Position numbers and translations under genes: made by a program
Assembly (NCBI GenBank): GCA_037903475.1
Contig: JBAJFG010000310.1
Span: forward strand, 124,001-188,000
DNA from: Ancylostoma caninum
Taxonomy: Eukaryota; Nematoda; Chromadorea; Rhabditida; Ancylostomatidae
Length of the DNA stretch: 64,000 bases
Reading direction: 5' to 3'
Shown here: positions 11,201 to 21,747 of the stretch, piece by piece
Layout of the letters: every line of letters starts with the position of its first letter
Position numbering within the stretch: the first letter of the stretch is position 1
Notes under the pieces: model-generated
What the model was told of the DNA's origin: nothing
The model's input: only the letters and a program-made list of their open reading frames with translations
Databases searched by the model: none

Positions 11201-12965
11201 AGTGCTAACCGGACCTTATGTGATGATTATTATACCCTAAGCGGCCAGTGCATCTCTTCCGCGTAATCTAACTTTGATGTGTTAAGCTCACAAATGTAAT
11301 TGCGTGCTCATAAAATATGTGGGAATCGATCTGGGAAGGTGTAGAGCTCAGCCCTCAAAATCAGCCAGCAGGAAATCAGAGTCATCGATGATCTCCTGCG
11401 GAAGGTCATGATGATCGAGACAGTGGGAACACCGATCAGCTGGGTGTACCCGGAAATGCGTCTTCACTGAAAAGGAGTCAGTGCATGCTCGACTAACTAC
11501 AACGGTGAGCCCGAACCATGAGCAAAAAGTCTCTGGAGGACTTTTCGCGAAACGAGGAGGCCGCCGTCCGCGTCTCGCGCCGCACACTCTTTCGCTCCCC
11601 GTGTCCTCGTCGTTCCATAGTGGCTGCAAGTTCAGCGTGACGGCGAGCTCATAGTTCGATTTCGAACTGTGAGTTCACCTACAAGTATGGTCCCCGTTTC
11701 GTCATATTATTTAAGCATCATACTTGGAGAACCATGTTCGTTCCAATGAAGCTTACATTACTCTCTCGCAGTTCCCAGTAAGCTGGGAGTTAGCTGCCAG
11801 CTAACGTTCATCGTTAACTGACAGTTTCGGTAGGTTTATTACCACCCCTGATAACCTAGTTGATTGCCTTCAATGTGGCTATGTGCGGACCTCATTTTAT
11901 CTTACACCCGGAAATTACAGTAAGGCCGTTTGCTGATCGGTCTGAACTTTTTATCTGGTTTGAATGTATTTTAACAGAATTTTGAGTTGAAAAATTAAAA
12001 TCTTCAGAAAAAAGAAGTGTAACAAGTACAGCAAGCCTTCGTTTGGGTTACTTAATACATATAATTAAAGTAGAAAGAATGTATTCCTGTAGTGACTGCT
12101 ACTATTATACATAGTTTCATCCTATCATTCCTTTATTGTCGATAGTGGAGTAAATGTGCCTTCTGAGAAAGACCGCACACTTTCCCTCTCTCTTTCTTCC
12201 TATATCTTCCCAACAATCATCTCGAGTGAAATGGACTATAATCCTTTCTCGCTTTGGATACAAATGAGCAGGAATGTTCCGTAACTCCTTCAACATGATC
12301 AATACACATCCTTTCCATGTACCACTTGAAAGCTACAGAAAATTTGTTCAAGGGGAAGTTTATAGAAGTTCCAGAGATAACATTTACTTCGTCTCCTAGA
12401 CTCACATCAAGGCAATAGAAGCATAAAGTAAAGTAGGAAAACTGCCACAGATCCTTACCTGGTGATCGCTAAAACCGAATTCGAGCCTAGTGAAGCCGGC
12501 GTATTGAAGCACAGCTATCTGACTCTGGAAATATATGGAAATACACGGCCATTTTACCAGTAATTCAATTCTCATGCATGAGTAACGTCACAAAAGTTCA
12601 ACAGTTGATTGAGCGGTTTGGCGGAATTCGTGCTATTACAGCGGCGCCAGGAACTGTCTAGTGCGTCGGAATAGCGTGAAACTCACTTCATTTTTGCCAA
12701 TATTCATCATATTGGCTATTTTATTGAGCATTTTCATCTGCATGGCAAACGTGGCCCCGGACACTGAACCAGAACCATCCAGGAGAAATAGGACATTGAG
12801 GCGAAGGGCGACAGGACGGCAGACTGGAAGATACTTCATAGGAGTTTCCTTTTATCTAGGAAGAGTTCGGCACTCACCCTTGGCCAATTCATTGCTGTCT
12901 TCGTATGAGTAGCCAGTCGACACGAAGATAAGCAGTAGAATAGAGCAGTATCGATCGGAGCTCAT
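5244..12965 (-). CDS. cut-6: secreted vWA + ZP domain protein (cuticlin, CUT-6-like)
   Basis: Fourteen minus-strand exons join in one frame to about 556 residues: 12965-12878, 12823-12687, 12524-12459, 10656-10522, 10374-10302, 10189-10101, 10042-9958, 7821-7740, 7400-7238, 7165-7079, 7001-6923, 6837-6780, 6373-6265, 5663-5244. Residues 1-20 are a signal peptide (CSILLLIFVSTG). Residues ~38-215 are a von Willebrand A domain with a full MIDAS: DGSGS at 45-49, SGTTKTG at 113-119, TDG at 148-150. Residues ~225-310 resemble the ZP-C half of cuticlins (VVHSC, NGC, FSC, PPQC). A furin-like RSKR follows at about 311-314, then a low-complexity tail with no clear membrane segment. As I recall, C. elegans CUT-6 also combines vWA and ZP, so the symbol rests on architecture. 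It probably assembles into cuticle matrix. No ZP-N module appears between vWA and ZP-C. An additional in-frame exon near 6085 is possible. The intron of exons 6/7 is only 58 nt. Confidence 0.75.
6497..6757. mobile_element. Tc1/mariner-like MITE, copy 1
   Basis: 261 bp in the intron between exons 12 and 13 of the CUT-6-like gene. The ends are TACTCCGATAACTGTGCAG and the matching inverted CTGCACAGTTATCAGAGTA, with TA at both borders, as expected for Tc1/mariner insertion. Inner arms also pair (GGTTCGAGTAGAAACC against GTTTCTACTCGAACC). The second copy is at 30152-30408. Non-coding. Confidence 0.75.
8257..8480. mobile_element. MITE with CAGAGGGCGC ends, copy 2 (inverted)
   Basis: Reverse-complement relative of 3692-3898. 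It starts near AGTTCACAGAGGGCTCC and ends GGCGCCCTCTCTGAGCTAATAGA, with the shared interior in opposite order and strand. Divergence between the copies suggests they are old. Confidence 0.55.
8489..8625. repeat. inverted repeat of the TTGCCTCACG family
   Basis: Left arm TCCTTCTCAAAAAATACTTG plus CCTCACGTTTCACCGCC pairs with right arm GGCGGTTCAGCGTGAGG plus CAAGGATTTTTGAGA. The middle contains GCATTATCATACGTGGCGTGAC. The same sequence occurs at 60063-60300 and, inverted, at 63464-63656. Confidence 0.6.
10865..11970. repeat. 1.1-kb foldback element in intron 3 of the CUT-6-like gene
   Basis: Left arm about 10865-11050 and right arm about 11760-11970 are imperfect reverse complements. Shared blocks include AAAAGTTCAGACCG, GCAAACGG, CTTACAGTAAT, GGTGGTA and ACTGTCAG. 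The interior is unique and holds no convincing coding sequence. Likely an old non-autonomous DNA transposon, superfamily unknown. Confidence 0.5.
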
Positions 12966-13177
12966 CAGCTGTTCGCGATCACAATCAGCATAATCTCAGG
13001 CTGACCCGATTTTACAGCTGATAGGCGCGTCCACGAATCCGGTATAGCCAGCCGGGGCGATCTCGATTTCACAGCATAGGTGGAGAGTTGGATTCCAGGA
13101 GAGATTACTAGCAGTAAGGAGGGGAGTAAGGGATAAGATGGACAAATATGTAGAAGGAGATTCGAAGGTGAGGAAAT

Positions 13178-14497
13178 TTAAGGCAAAACATCTTGCACCA
13201 CCATAGCTGGGCCTAAAAATCCTACCATAATTCTCATTTACAAGGAAGAAAACTAAAAAAGCTTACCTTCAAAAAATCTATGGAGTTTGGAGCTCGCCAC
13301 CACGCCGCCAAATCCCTCAGCCCAAGCGATAATTTTGCTCCACTCCTCACCACATCTCGTTTTCGTACCTACCGACTGAATCGAAGACGGCAGCGACAGC
13401 GCCGACTACTCGAGAGTATAGCAGCAGCGTTGAAACCACAAACCTAGGAGTTGACACCCGAATTAGGAACTGTAATATTAGCAGCTTAAAACCAGTTCGC
13501 TCACATCAGAAATGGAATTCTCCTGAGCGTAGTCGGACTTCTCGAGGATTTTGGTGCGTTGTGAAGTTCCTTTCAATTTTTGACGTTCAACGAATGGAGA
13601 GGAGCAGTGGGAGCGGTCAAGAAGTCGTGCAAATATTTTCAGTCATTGGGCCATTGTTTCCTTTCGGTGTCGTAGCTTTACTGAAAAAAAAAACATTTTA
13701 GTAAAAGAATAGAAAACAAACAGATGCGAAAAAGAAAAAAAAACATCACGGTACAATTGCCAAGAAAAGAGCAGCGCAAAAAGACTGTTGCCATACTCCC
13801 TATGGACCGTAACACACCGCATCGCTGTCGCTAACGATTTTTATGCATATTGATTATCGCTGGCTCGTTCAGCAGCAACGCCAACTTTGGTCCGCCGGAA
13901 ATCAATATGCGCAGAAATCGATGGCATTGGCTACTGCGATACAAGGTGTTATAGTTCAAGGTACAGCGGTAGCCGAAGTCTACTTTAGACCCTCTCGTAG
14001 AAGAAAAAGAGCTAAACCACCATAACGAACCTGGTCTGCAGTGTTGATTTGAGATTCCAGAAATTGCACAAAAACTGGCAGCATTTTGGCTTCGATACTC
14101 GACTTCAGCGAAATTTCAGCAGCTGCAGCATCGATTTTGGCAAACTCTAGAAAATAAATAATAAGTAAGAGAAATGACTGGAACAGAACTGAAACATACT
14201 TAATTTTCAGTTATGTTGATTGCGTTGACTTCATTTTCATTGAGAGGCTATGGACGTGAATCCGGAATTTTTTGGATGGAGTATTGAAAGAAAGAGAAGC
14301 TTGTATGAAGAGCAATAAGACAGTAGACTGAAAAAAATATGAAAAAAATATTTCGGCGTAAGGCCGTCAGGAGGATCTTCCATCAGCTTACCACACTATC
14401 TTAGGATTTTTCCGGCTACACAAACCTTCAAAATAGGATATTTCTCCCAGAATCATGTGCGAATACTCACTGTTGGCAGATCCATTTGTGACGTCAT
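13178..14497 (-). CDS. small chimeric gene ending in a helicase-tail paralogue
   Basis: Four minus-strand exons keep one frame: 14497-14471 (MTSQMDLPT), 14144-14031, 13375-13267, 13212-13178, giving about 94 residues. Exon 2 encodes an Ala-rich helical stretch (FAKIDAAAAEISLKS). Exon 3 (EEWSKIIAWAEGFGGVV, then SSKLHRFFE) aligns with the C-terminus of the helicase just upstream (NWEKIINWAIEFKGVM, then SSELHKFLGG). Exon 4 (GPAMVVQDVLP) aligns with the helicase last exon (DPITTRKVQDV). Both introns before the last exon are phase 1, so splice structure is conserved too. The helicase motor is absent. It may be an expressed chimera, or the remnant of a duplicated helicase with invented upstream exons. 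Another exon-like segment at about 13504-13575 was not needed for the frame. Confidence 0.45.
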
Positions 14498-14821
14498 GGA
14501 TTTTCCAGATGACGGCGGGAAGTAGAAAAAGGTCGATTGAGAGTCAGTGGCTGATCCGTTAGTCCTTCGGCGCAACGTCTTGACAAGTAGATAGGGGACG
14601 TTAGATCTAGTCTGCCGTCTGGATTTTGTGGTGAAGTTGTGTTGTTCGAGTTCAGTTGTCGGTTGAAATGGTTTTTTCCGCGGATTTTACTAATGCGCTC
14701 ATATTCTTATATGCAGGATATGAAGGGTTGATGTACAAATATGTATGTGCAGGAAACAAATAGTATATGTAGCGTAGATGATTCTTGTGTCTGTGCATTT
14801 CCGCACGAAGAAAAAAGAAGT

Positions 14822-17800
14822 TCAGAGGCGGGAAAGACCCTGGAAACGCGGTCTTGGCGATCCAGATACATCCTGGACCTTCCTCGTTGTGATCGGATCT
14901 AAAAATGAGTAAAAAATTAAAATTACTTTACTAAAAGTGGAAATTAAATAGCGTACCTCCGAGAAACTTGTGAAGTTCAGAACTCTTCATGACGCCTTTG
15001 AATTCTATGGCCCAGTTGATGATTTTCTCCCAATTCCTTCCACGGCTCAAGAAATATTCGCTGCCAAGAATGATGAGTCCTTGTCGTGCTCGAGTCAGAG
15101 CCGTAACGAGTCTCTGGGCTTCTTCCAGAAAATCAGACACTTTTTCACGGCGAGGACCATAGATATAGGGAAGTTCGAGCTCTGCTTTGGTGGTTAAGAG
15201 GACCACTACTTCGTTGTGGGAATTCTGAAACGACTCGACGGTGGTGTTCTCGACCCCTATATCCTGTGCAAATTCCTCCAGGCGCCGCTGCTGTTCCTTG
15301 TAAAAGTTCACAATTGTGATCTCCTTGGTTTTGAGTCCTTTGGCAAGGAGCCCGCGAATGACCCGCTCGCAGACCTCTGCCTCCAAAACGTTGAACGAAG
15401 ATTTGCTCTCGGCTACATCGGAATTGCTGCCTACGACATCCACGAATAGGAACGGGATTTTCGGATGTGGGAATGGGAGCAGATCCAGTGCCAGGCGTCT
15501 TTCCCCACGAACCGCTCCATCAACCAAATTTTCCCCATATGAGACAAGACATGAGGGTGTATTCAGTGCAGGATGAGCGGTGAAAGACTTCGTCATCATG
15601 GGCGCAGGCTTCGGGTCAACACCCAGAATGACATCCAGACAGCTCCTCGCCCCGAGTAGAGTGATCTCTCGCGAATTGTTGATCCGGGTGTGAGGAGCGA
15701 ACTGGAGCTGATCGCCGATGTACACCTGACGAACATCGGGCAGTCGGTTGGTGATCGCGATGAACATCGCCTCAGGAACCTGACCGGCTTCGTCACAGAT
15801 CACCAGGGAAAATTTACGGGTCTGCTCCGCGAAGATCCCTTTGGAGCCAAAGACGTTTAGAAGCGATGAAGTGGTGAGGCAGAGGATGTCGGGGAAACGG
15901 ACGCTGAACATTATTCGGACCATGTCCTTCAGAAGCGGCGAGACGTTGGTTTCCACGAGCTCCAGCTCCTCCCGTTCTTGGGCTGTCAGACTGACCGAGA
16001 GGCGTTCTCTGAAGCGTCTGCAGATGCTCCTGTCGGCCATGGATTCGACATCTCGGCTGAAATCATCTCCAAGGTTCTTCAGGACCTGGTCCATATCAAC
16101 AGGTGTGGAATCACGGTCTTTCCAAGTGGTCCTAAGGGACACGTAACGCAAGACCTTCCTATCCTTGAACTCTTCTATCGAGCACAAGGTGTTAGCGACC
16201 TTTGCGACTACCTCGTTAGTGTCTCCTGTCAAAATTACCCTTTCTTTCTTGGACAACGCCGCCATAACCGCTGCTACAAGCGTCTTTCCGCTTCCAAAAT
16301 TGGCTGGGATCCCAACGACAGGATACCCAGCACAACCTCGTAAGACCGCCTTTTGTTGCTCTCTTGTCAGGCTGATCTTCTTTCCTCCAATGGTGAGGAC
16401 GACGCTACGGAGTTGTTCCTTACTCACAGGAGGTCTTTCCACTACAGGGGTAAAGGATCTCTTGGAGTAGACACCGTCCAAGATCGTATTTCCCAGTGAT
16501 CCAGGATGAAGATTATCGAAGAGCCTCATCCGTACGACCGTCTCATAGAGGGGGTCCGCACTCGTGGGAAGTTTCCCTAGCATCAGCCAAACATTCACAA
16601 AACGTTCTCGTCCGATTCCTCCATAAGCGATGGCCCTGACGAGACGCTCCTGCGACATGTGGCGGGCCACAAGTGTTACTTCAAGTTGTTTTTCTTTGGG
16701 TTTATTGGAGATTTTTTCCACCATGAATCTGCTTATGATCCTCGCGCCTTTCACCCAAATCAGAACGGGTTTGCCAGGCGACCAACCGCATTCTCTGTAC
16801 ATATTCTGGAGGACAACTTTCAGGCGAAGGGGTGAAGCGAAAATGTCAGGGACCTGCGCGGTCACCCTGTGGATTCGTCTGTCATCGTCGAGAGACCTGC
16901 ACGCTTCGAGAGATGAACAAGCCATGTTGAACACTTTCGACATCTTCTTCCTGGCATTTTCTGGACTCAATTTGTAGTTGTTGAATTTTCCGAGCCGATC
17001 GCTGAACCATCCCCTGTCTTCTAATGAGAGTTTCTTGACCATAATTGGCATAATCCCTTCATCTGGATGTGAGGGTATGAAGTGTCTGATGAGTTTGCAC
17101 AGTTGACGCTCAGCGTCTCCAGAAGCGGCAGGTTCGGAGAAGCGAATGGCACAGGAGACGTTCCGTCTCGATTCTGCTAGAAGAATTTCGCCACCATGTT
17201 GAACATCGATCAGTGGAAAGGCACAGATGGACTGGTTCAGCCTGATAGCCTCAGGGGCTCCCTCGAAGGCAGCTTTGAAGCTGTGGACAGGGTCATATTT
17301 ATTTTTTACTGGACTCCATTTTCCTTGAATAGACAACACTGAGCCGTAGACCTTTTCGGACAGTATCGCAGGACGAACGAAGGCGAATTGAGCAGCTCGG
17401 AAGAAGTACGCTGATCGCCTGTCGAAGGCAGTCAATCGAGGCCATCTGGACTGTCTCAGGATTCTTTCTGGGTCACCTATGGCTTCATCAGTCGGCTCAA
17501 CGGTCCAAACCCACACGAAGTCCTTGATCGAGACAAGTCCAGGATTGAATCCGAGTTTGTGGCTCTGCACGTTGATCGACTTCCCGTTAAGGACTATGCA
17601 GTGGAGATCCAGACGATCCGGAAGCATCACGAAAAAGTCCTTGGCCTCCAGGATCAGCAGCTCATTCTCTCTGGATGCGTACACCACTTGATAGAGCACC
17701 GGACGTCGGCCGTCGATGGTAGGCGGCGCTAGCAGGGAAGGCATTTCGGCCATCTTTATCAACGGATATTCTCTGACCGGATAAACTCCATCCAAGAGGT

Positions 17801-18467
17801 CATCCATCACTTTCTGCGAATGCTCTCGGAAACTCACAGCATCCCTCAATGTCTGCAGCTCCACAACCGGCAATTTTTCCAGCCTCACATCGCATGATGT
17901 CATCCGGGGAAAAAGTGTTCGAGCGAATTTTTCGCTCACATAGCCATCACGGGGGACGTGCCCGTAGATGTCGAGCGGGAGTGTACTGTCCACTTGATCG
18001 TCAGTAAGATCTTGGAAGTGGAGTCGGCGCGGCTTCACAAGATGAGCCCATGGATGATTTATGACCGAGGACTGCCTGTGTGTGGGCTCCTTGGTGGTTC
18101 CTCTTCCGAAAGGGAATCCATTCGTGGGGCTGTCGGCTCTCGCGCCACTCCCAAACAGGTCCGATGGACGAGCGGAAGACTTAGAGGACCAATCCCCAAA
18201 GTCGAATGAATGTCGGGAATTCCTTGCTCTTTGACTTCCACTGGAGGCCGCCCTGCTAGCGTTAGGGAAACCTTCAGAAGATGATTCTGACAACGCCATT
18301 CCGAACCCTAGCCTTTCCGGAGAAGGTGATCGAGAAATGGTGATGGCCGAGCTGAATCGTCTCCAACGTCCTGCTCCGAGTGAGTGGGTGCTGAAGCGTG
18401 TTGGACGGGAGGAAGCACCCCTAAGCAAACCCATCCTTCCACTAGGTGAGGGTCTGGAAGAAGACAT
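14822..18467 (-). CDS. superfamily-1 helicase, UPF1/DNA2-NAM7-like
   Basis: A 3.5-kb exon (18467-14957) plus a short last exon (14898-14822) across a phase 1 intron (G|GTACGC to TTTTTAG) gives about 1,195 residues. Motifs in order: Q-motif region (LTREQQKAVL), Walker A PANFGSGKT at about 725, Walker B CDEAGQ at about 890, motif III GDQLQFAPH, a degenerate motif IV region (SFTAHPAL), motif V TTVESFQNSHNEVVV, motif VI ALTRARQGLIILG at about 1122. The N-terminal 500 residues are not recognised and begin Ser/Arg-rich. I chose the ATG at 18467 because upstream in-frame sequence to 18584 lacks ATG and contains splice signals near 18548. A 5' exon is possible. The motor should unwind RNA or RNA/DNA using ATP. 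I cannot assign an orthologue. Walker A lacks the usual first Gly. The large single coding exon contrasts with its exon-dense neighbours. Confidence 0.8.
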
Positions 18468-18954
18468 CCGAGGAATTGCAAAGTTCAGGATATCTGAAAT
18501 GGCTATGAGCAGGAAGATTACTCTAGAAGATAGGGTAAAAAACGCTTTGCTTAGTAGAACATACCTCTTTGTAGACGTTTTCAAAGTTCTTGCACAAGCT
18601 CCAGCTGAGTATCTGCTAACAGATCCTGGAAATGTTCGTTAAAGTTTAAATAAAATTGATTTCGATCACCAGAACTGCACGAAGGATAGAGGCTGAGAAA
18701 TTTTAGAAACGAAGCCCTTGTACAGGGATATGAATATGGAGGGGGCAGGCAAGAAAAAAACAAAGGAAGTAAAGATGTGCAACACCGAAATTTCAGGCTT
18801 CGTAAAGCGAAGATCTGAAACTGACAGCAAAACATTGTTTGTAGGATGGAAGAGAACGAGAAGTTCTGCAGCTAACATGTCAGAAACCCAGAAAAGACCC
18901 AATCTGCTAGGTGACGAACACATTTTATCAATTTGGTAGACGACATATCTGCCT

Positions 18955-19260
18955 TCGGTCGGGTATTTCACTACCAAGGCTACTTCACACTGCTGAGACC
19001 AATAGCCATTGCCGATTAATTCACTAAGACCGCCTATAATTCTGGTTATCAGCATATTAATAAATCTCAAGTGACCTTTTTCCACCGACCTGTGAACGAA
19101 AACTCAACAAAGTCATTTCGATGACACTGAATCGAAATATTCGTGCAAAGTAATTGTCATATTCATATTCAGCGTAATGAGGAACCCCAGTTAACGTGTC
19201 CTCAGCGCCCCGTGAGCTAGAAAAACGAAAAATCGATAAATCAACATTTTGTGCGTTTGG
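18955..19260 (+). repeat. copy of the 118-bp tandem-repeat element
   Basis: One degenerate unit related to 62000-62690. Matches include CTGCTGAGRCCAAT, then TTCAGCGTAATGAGGAACCC and GAAAAATCGATAAATC. The minus-strand 139-codon ORF that overlaps it is judged spurious. Confidence 0.5.
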
Positions 19261-20304
19261 TCCCCTCTAAGTTCAGGATGAAGCGCCGTCACTGGACTTC
19301 GGGTGTGCAGGCAGGGTGCGTAGAATTTTTATTTTGAATAGATGAAAATTGATTTTGTTCGCCGCTGATACACTCCCCACTATTCCTCAAAATACAAGGG
19401 CTGTTTGAAAAGTTTCCGGAATCACCACCAAGGAGTTGTTCTTTTTCAAAAATTTCCGTGCAGTTCTGTTCGAGTGTCTTTCATCTGAATTGACTGTGAG
19501 TGTCAATTCGATCTGACAAAATCCCTGGTTCACACTCGATCCCGAACAAAGACGCAACCAAACTTGAAAATCAGAAAATTATTCCGAATGGTTGAGTTGG
19601 ATTCCAAAAAGGAACTGTGATCCATGTTGAAGATTAGATTAAGCGCTACACTATGGTCACAAAAGATGCAATGAAGCGATAGATTACACATGAGGGATTG
19701 ATTCTGAAGAAGAAAGTACCGTTCACTGAGGTGGAATGGTGACGACGTCTGTTTTTGGGCATCGCAAAGGATTAATGGAGAAGCCATTGCATCTGAATAT
19801 TAGCCGAAATTTTTAGAAGCTCTAGCTGTGGTGACCGAGCGATACGCGCGAATTTGAACGGAAAAAAAGAATTGCCCTCCATGTCAGTATGACCGCTCAA
19901 GCAGGTGTTGTGGCACATCAAGAAAAACATGAAATCCAAAATTCCACTTCATTCAACGATATTTCTGTATTGGCTTCTTCGTACCTATATCTGTCCTAGA
20001 ATCTCAACATCTTCCCGTCACATCCAAGATTCCAATTAAGAGACGACTAATCGTGGCTTTATCCGGTGATGCTGAGTACTTCAGAAAAAATCATTCCAGA
20101 TAGAGATCGAAAAATTAAAAACAGACCGGACCACGTGTATTGACTTTCGAGGGGACTGAGAAATGAAATATTGATGGCACCAGAGTTGCTTTATTTTCAT
20201 TGTCATTCCGGAAACGCTTCAAACCGCCCTTGTAAGCTACAGTAACCCCTTTGGAAGTTTGAGCTTCATGAAACATTCGAAGCACTCGAAAAGCGTAAAC
20301 AGCC

Positions 20305-20577
20305 ATGGTTTTCGAGAAGAAAGACGCTGAGTCACGTCGCACTGAGGAGCATGCGCAATCACTGTATTCGTTGAAAAAGGGAGAAAGCAATGCAGCTGGG
20401 AACGAAGCGCATGAGGTGGCGTGGAAAAATGCGCTGATGGCGGCGAATTCGATGCTGATGTTTTCAAATGTTGCAAGGACAGTTTTGAAGACGTCGATTT
20501 CAACGCTTTCAGATGCTTTTGAAGAAGAGAATGAGGGTGAACAAAGCTCTGAGTTGTTCGTTGGAAATTCACTGTGA
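20305..20577 (+). CDS. hypothetical 90-residue protein or exon
   Basis: An ATG-to-TGA frame with charged N-terminus (MVFEKKDAESRRTEEHAQ), an amphipathic Ala/Met-rich middle (AWKNALMAANSMLMFSN) and an acidic C-terminus (EEENEGEQSS). Composition looks protein-like, but I recognise no family. Long minus-strand frames overlap it (20115-20731), are Ser/Phe-rich and look less like protein. Between 19261 and 20304 I see only a possible old mariner-type remnant near 19390 (GGGCTGTTTGAAAAGTTTCC) and nothing else. Confidence 0.3.
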   Translation: MVFEKKDAESRRTEEHAQSLYSLKKGESNAAGNEAHEVAWKNALMAANSMLMFSNVARTVLKTSISTLSDAFEEENEGEQSSELFVGNSL

Positions 20578-21194
20578 AAGTCGTTGTAATATCGAAACAT
20601 AGCGAGTGTAACAGGGAACTATTACTCGGAAGAGATCCTAACTGGGCAGAGAAATGGGTTTTCTGTGTGGAAACAAAAGGTACTGAGTAGCTAACTTCCA
20701 TTGAGTTCTCCAGTAATGAAGGAGCCATCACAATTCATTTAAACTGAATTTCAATTGAATTCAAACATGCAGGAAAGAAGAAAATTGGTTTTAATTATGT
20801 CAGCCAATCACCGACGTTCAAGATTCCACCTTTTTTCAGGAATTTTTGCAGGCGTGCCGAGGAAAATTTGTGGAATATGTAAATTCCAGTAAAAAGTAGT
20901 AAAATGGTGCGCAATAATTTGTTCACCATATACTAATTCCGTCCATCGCCTTCAATGGCCTCTTACTCATCAGAACTGGCGCTATTGTATAAAATGAAAT
21001 TCTCTTATAGCTCTTATCCAGCACATCCGAAATTTTTTCCGAAACTCTAAGGCGAACCGGGTGGACCTGTAGCATGTGAACACACATGCTGAGAGAATAG
21101 AAGGAATAGAATCGAACATGAAAGACTAGAAAAGTACAGGCAAAAATACCCCACGAGATGAAATTTTAATAAAATTATCTCTTAGATTGTATAT

Positions 21195-21747
21195 GCAGGG
21201 TGGCCGAAAATTACCCGTGCACTTACCTAAAATTAAATAAAATTTTAGACGAGGACTGAGTTCTGGCGAACACAATTCAGATATTAAGTAGCCCTTATGA
21301 GGGCAATGCACTAGCTGTGACTTAGATTTCTATGTGTTGGCTCTCTAGAGTAGTGGACTTCCAAACACAGTCTTGCCGAACTTTTTCGTCCAGCATTGGG
21401 AATCGCCCTAGCCCACATCGTTTTCGTACGCATCGAAATTCACAGCTTGCTTACCTTTGTAAAGCAGGGCTTCTTTTCACTCCAGAAATTTGAGATCGAA
21501 AGATTCTGTTATGCTATAGCAGTAACACAAAATAGAATGCTAGTTTTGTAAGCGAGTATCGGGTTATGGCGTATTTTAGCTTCCGAGCGCATGTATCCCC
21601 GCTGATAGAGAAAAATCCAAAAACTGTTTAATAATTTTTAATCAGCAAAGGTTCTGCAAACTTCCCTTGAAATCTGGAAACAAGATGATTCACGGTAAAG
21701 TTTTAGCGTCAATAAATAGGTGCACGGGTAATCTTCGGCCACCCTGT
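21195..21747. mobile_element. TIR element with CAGGGTGGCCGAA ends
   Basis: About 550 bp. Left end CAGGGTGGCCGAAAATTACC plus CGTGCAC pairs with right end GTGCACGGGTAA plus TCTTCGGCCACCCTG, about 27 bp with one or two mismatches. TA lies next to both borders, fitting a deleted Tc1/mariner-type element. The interior has no long ORF. Confidence 0.65.

Noticed and set aside
18666..19085. 139-codon minus-strand ORF
   Set aside because: It overlaps the dispersed 118-bp repeat element and shows no domain or splice context.
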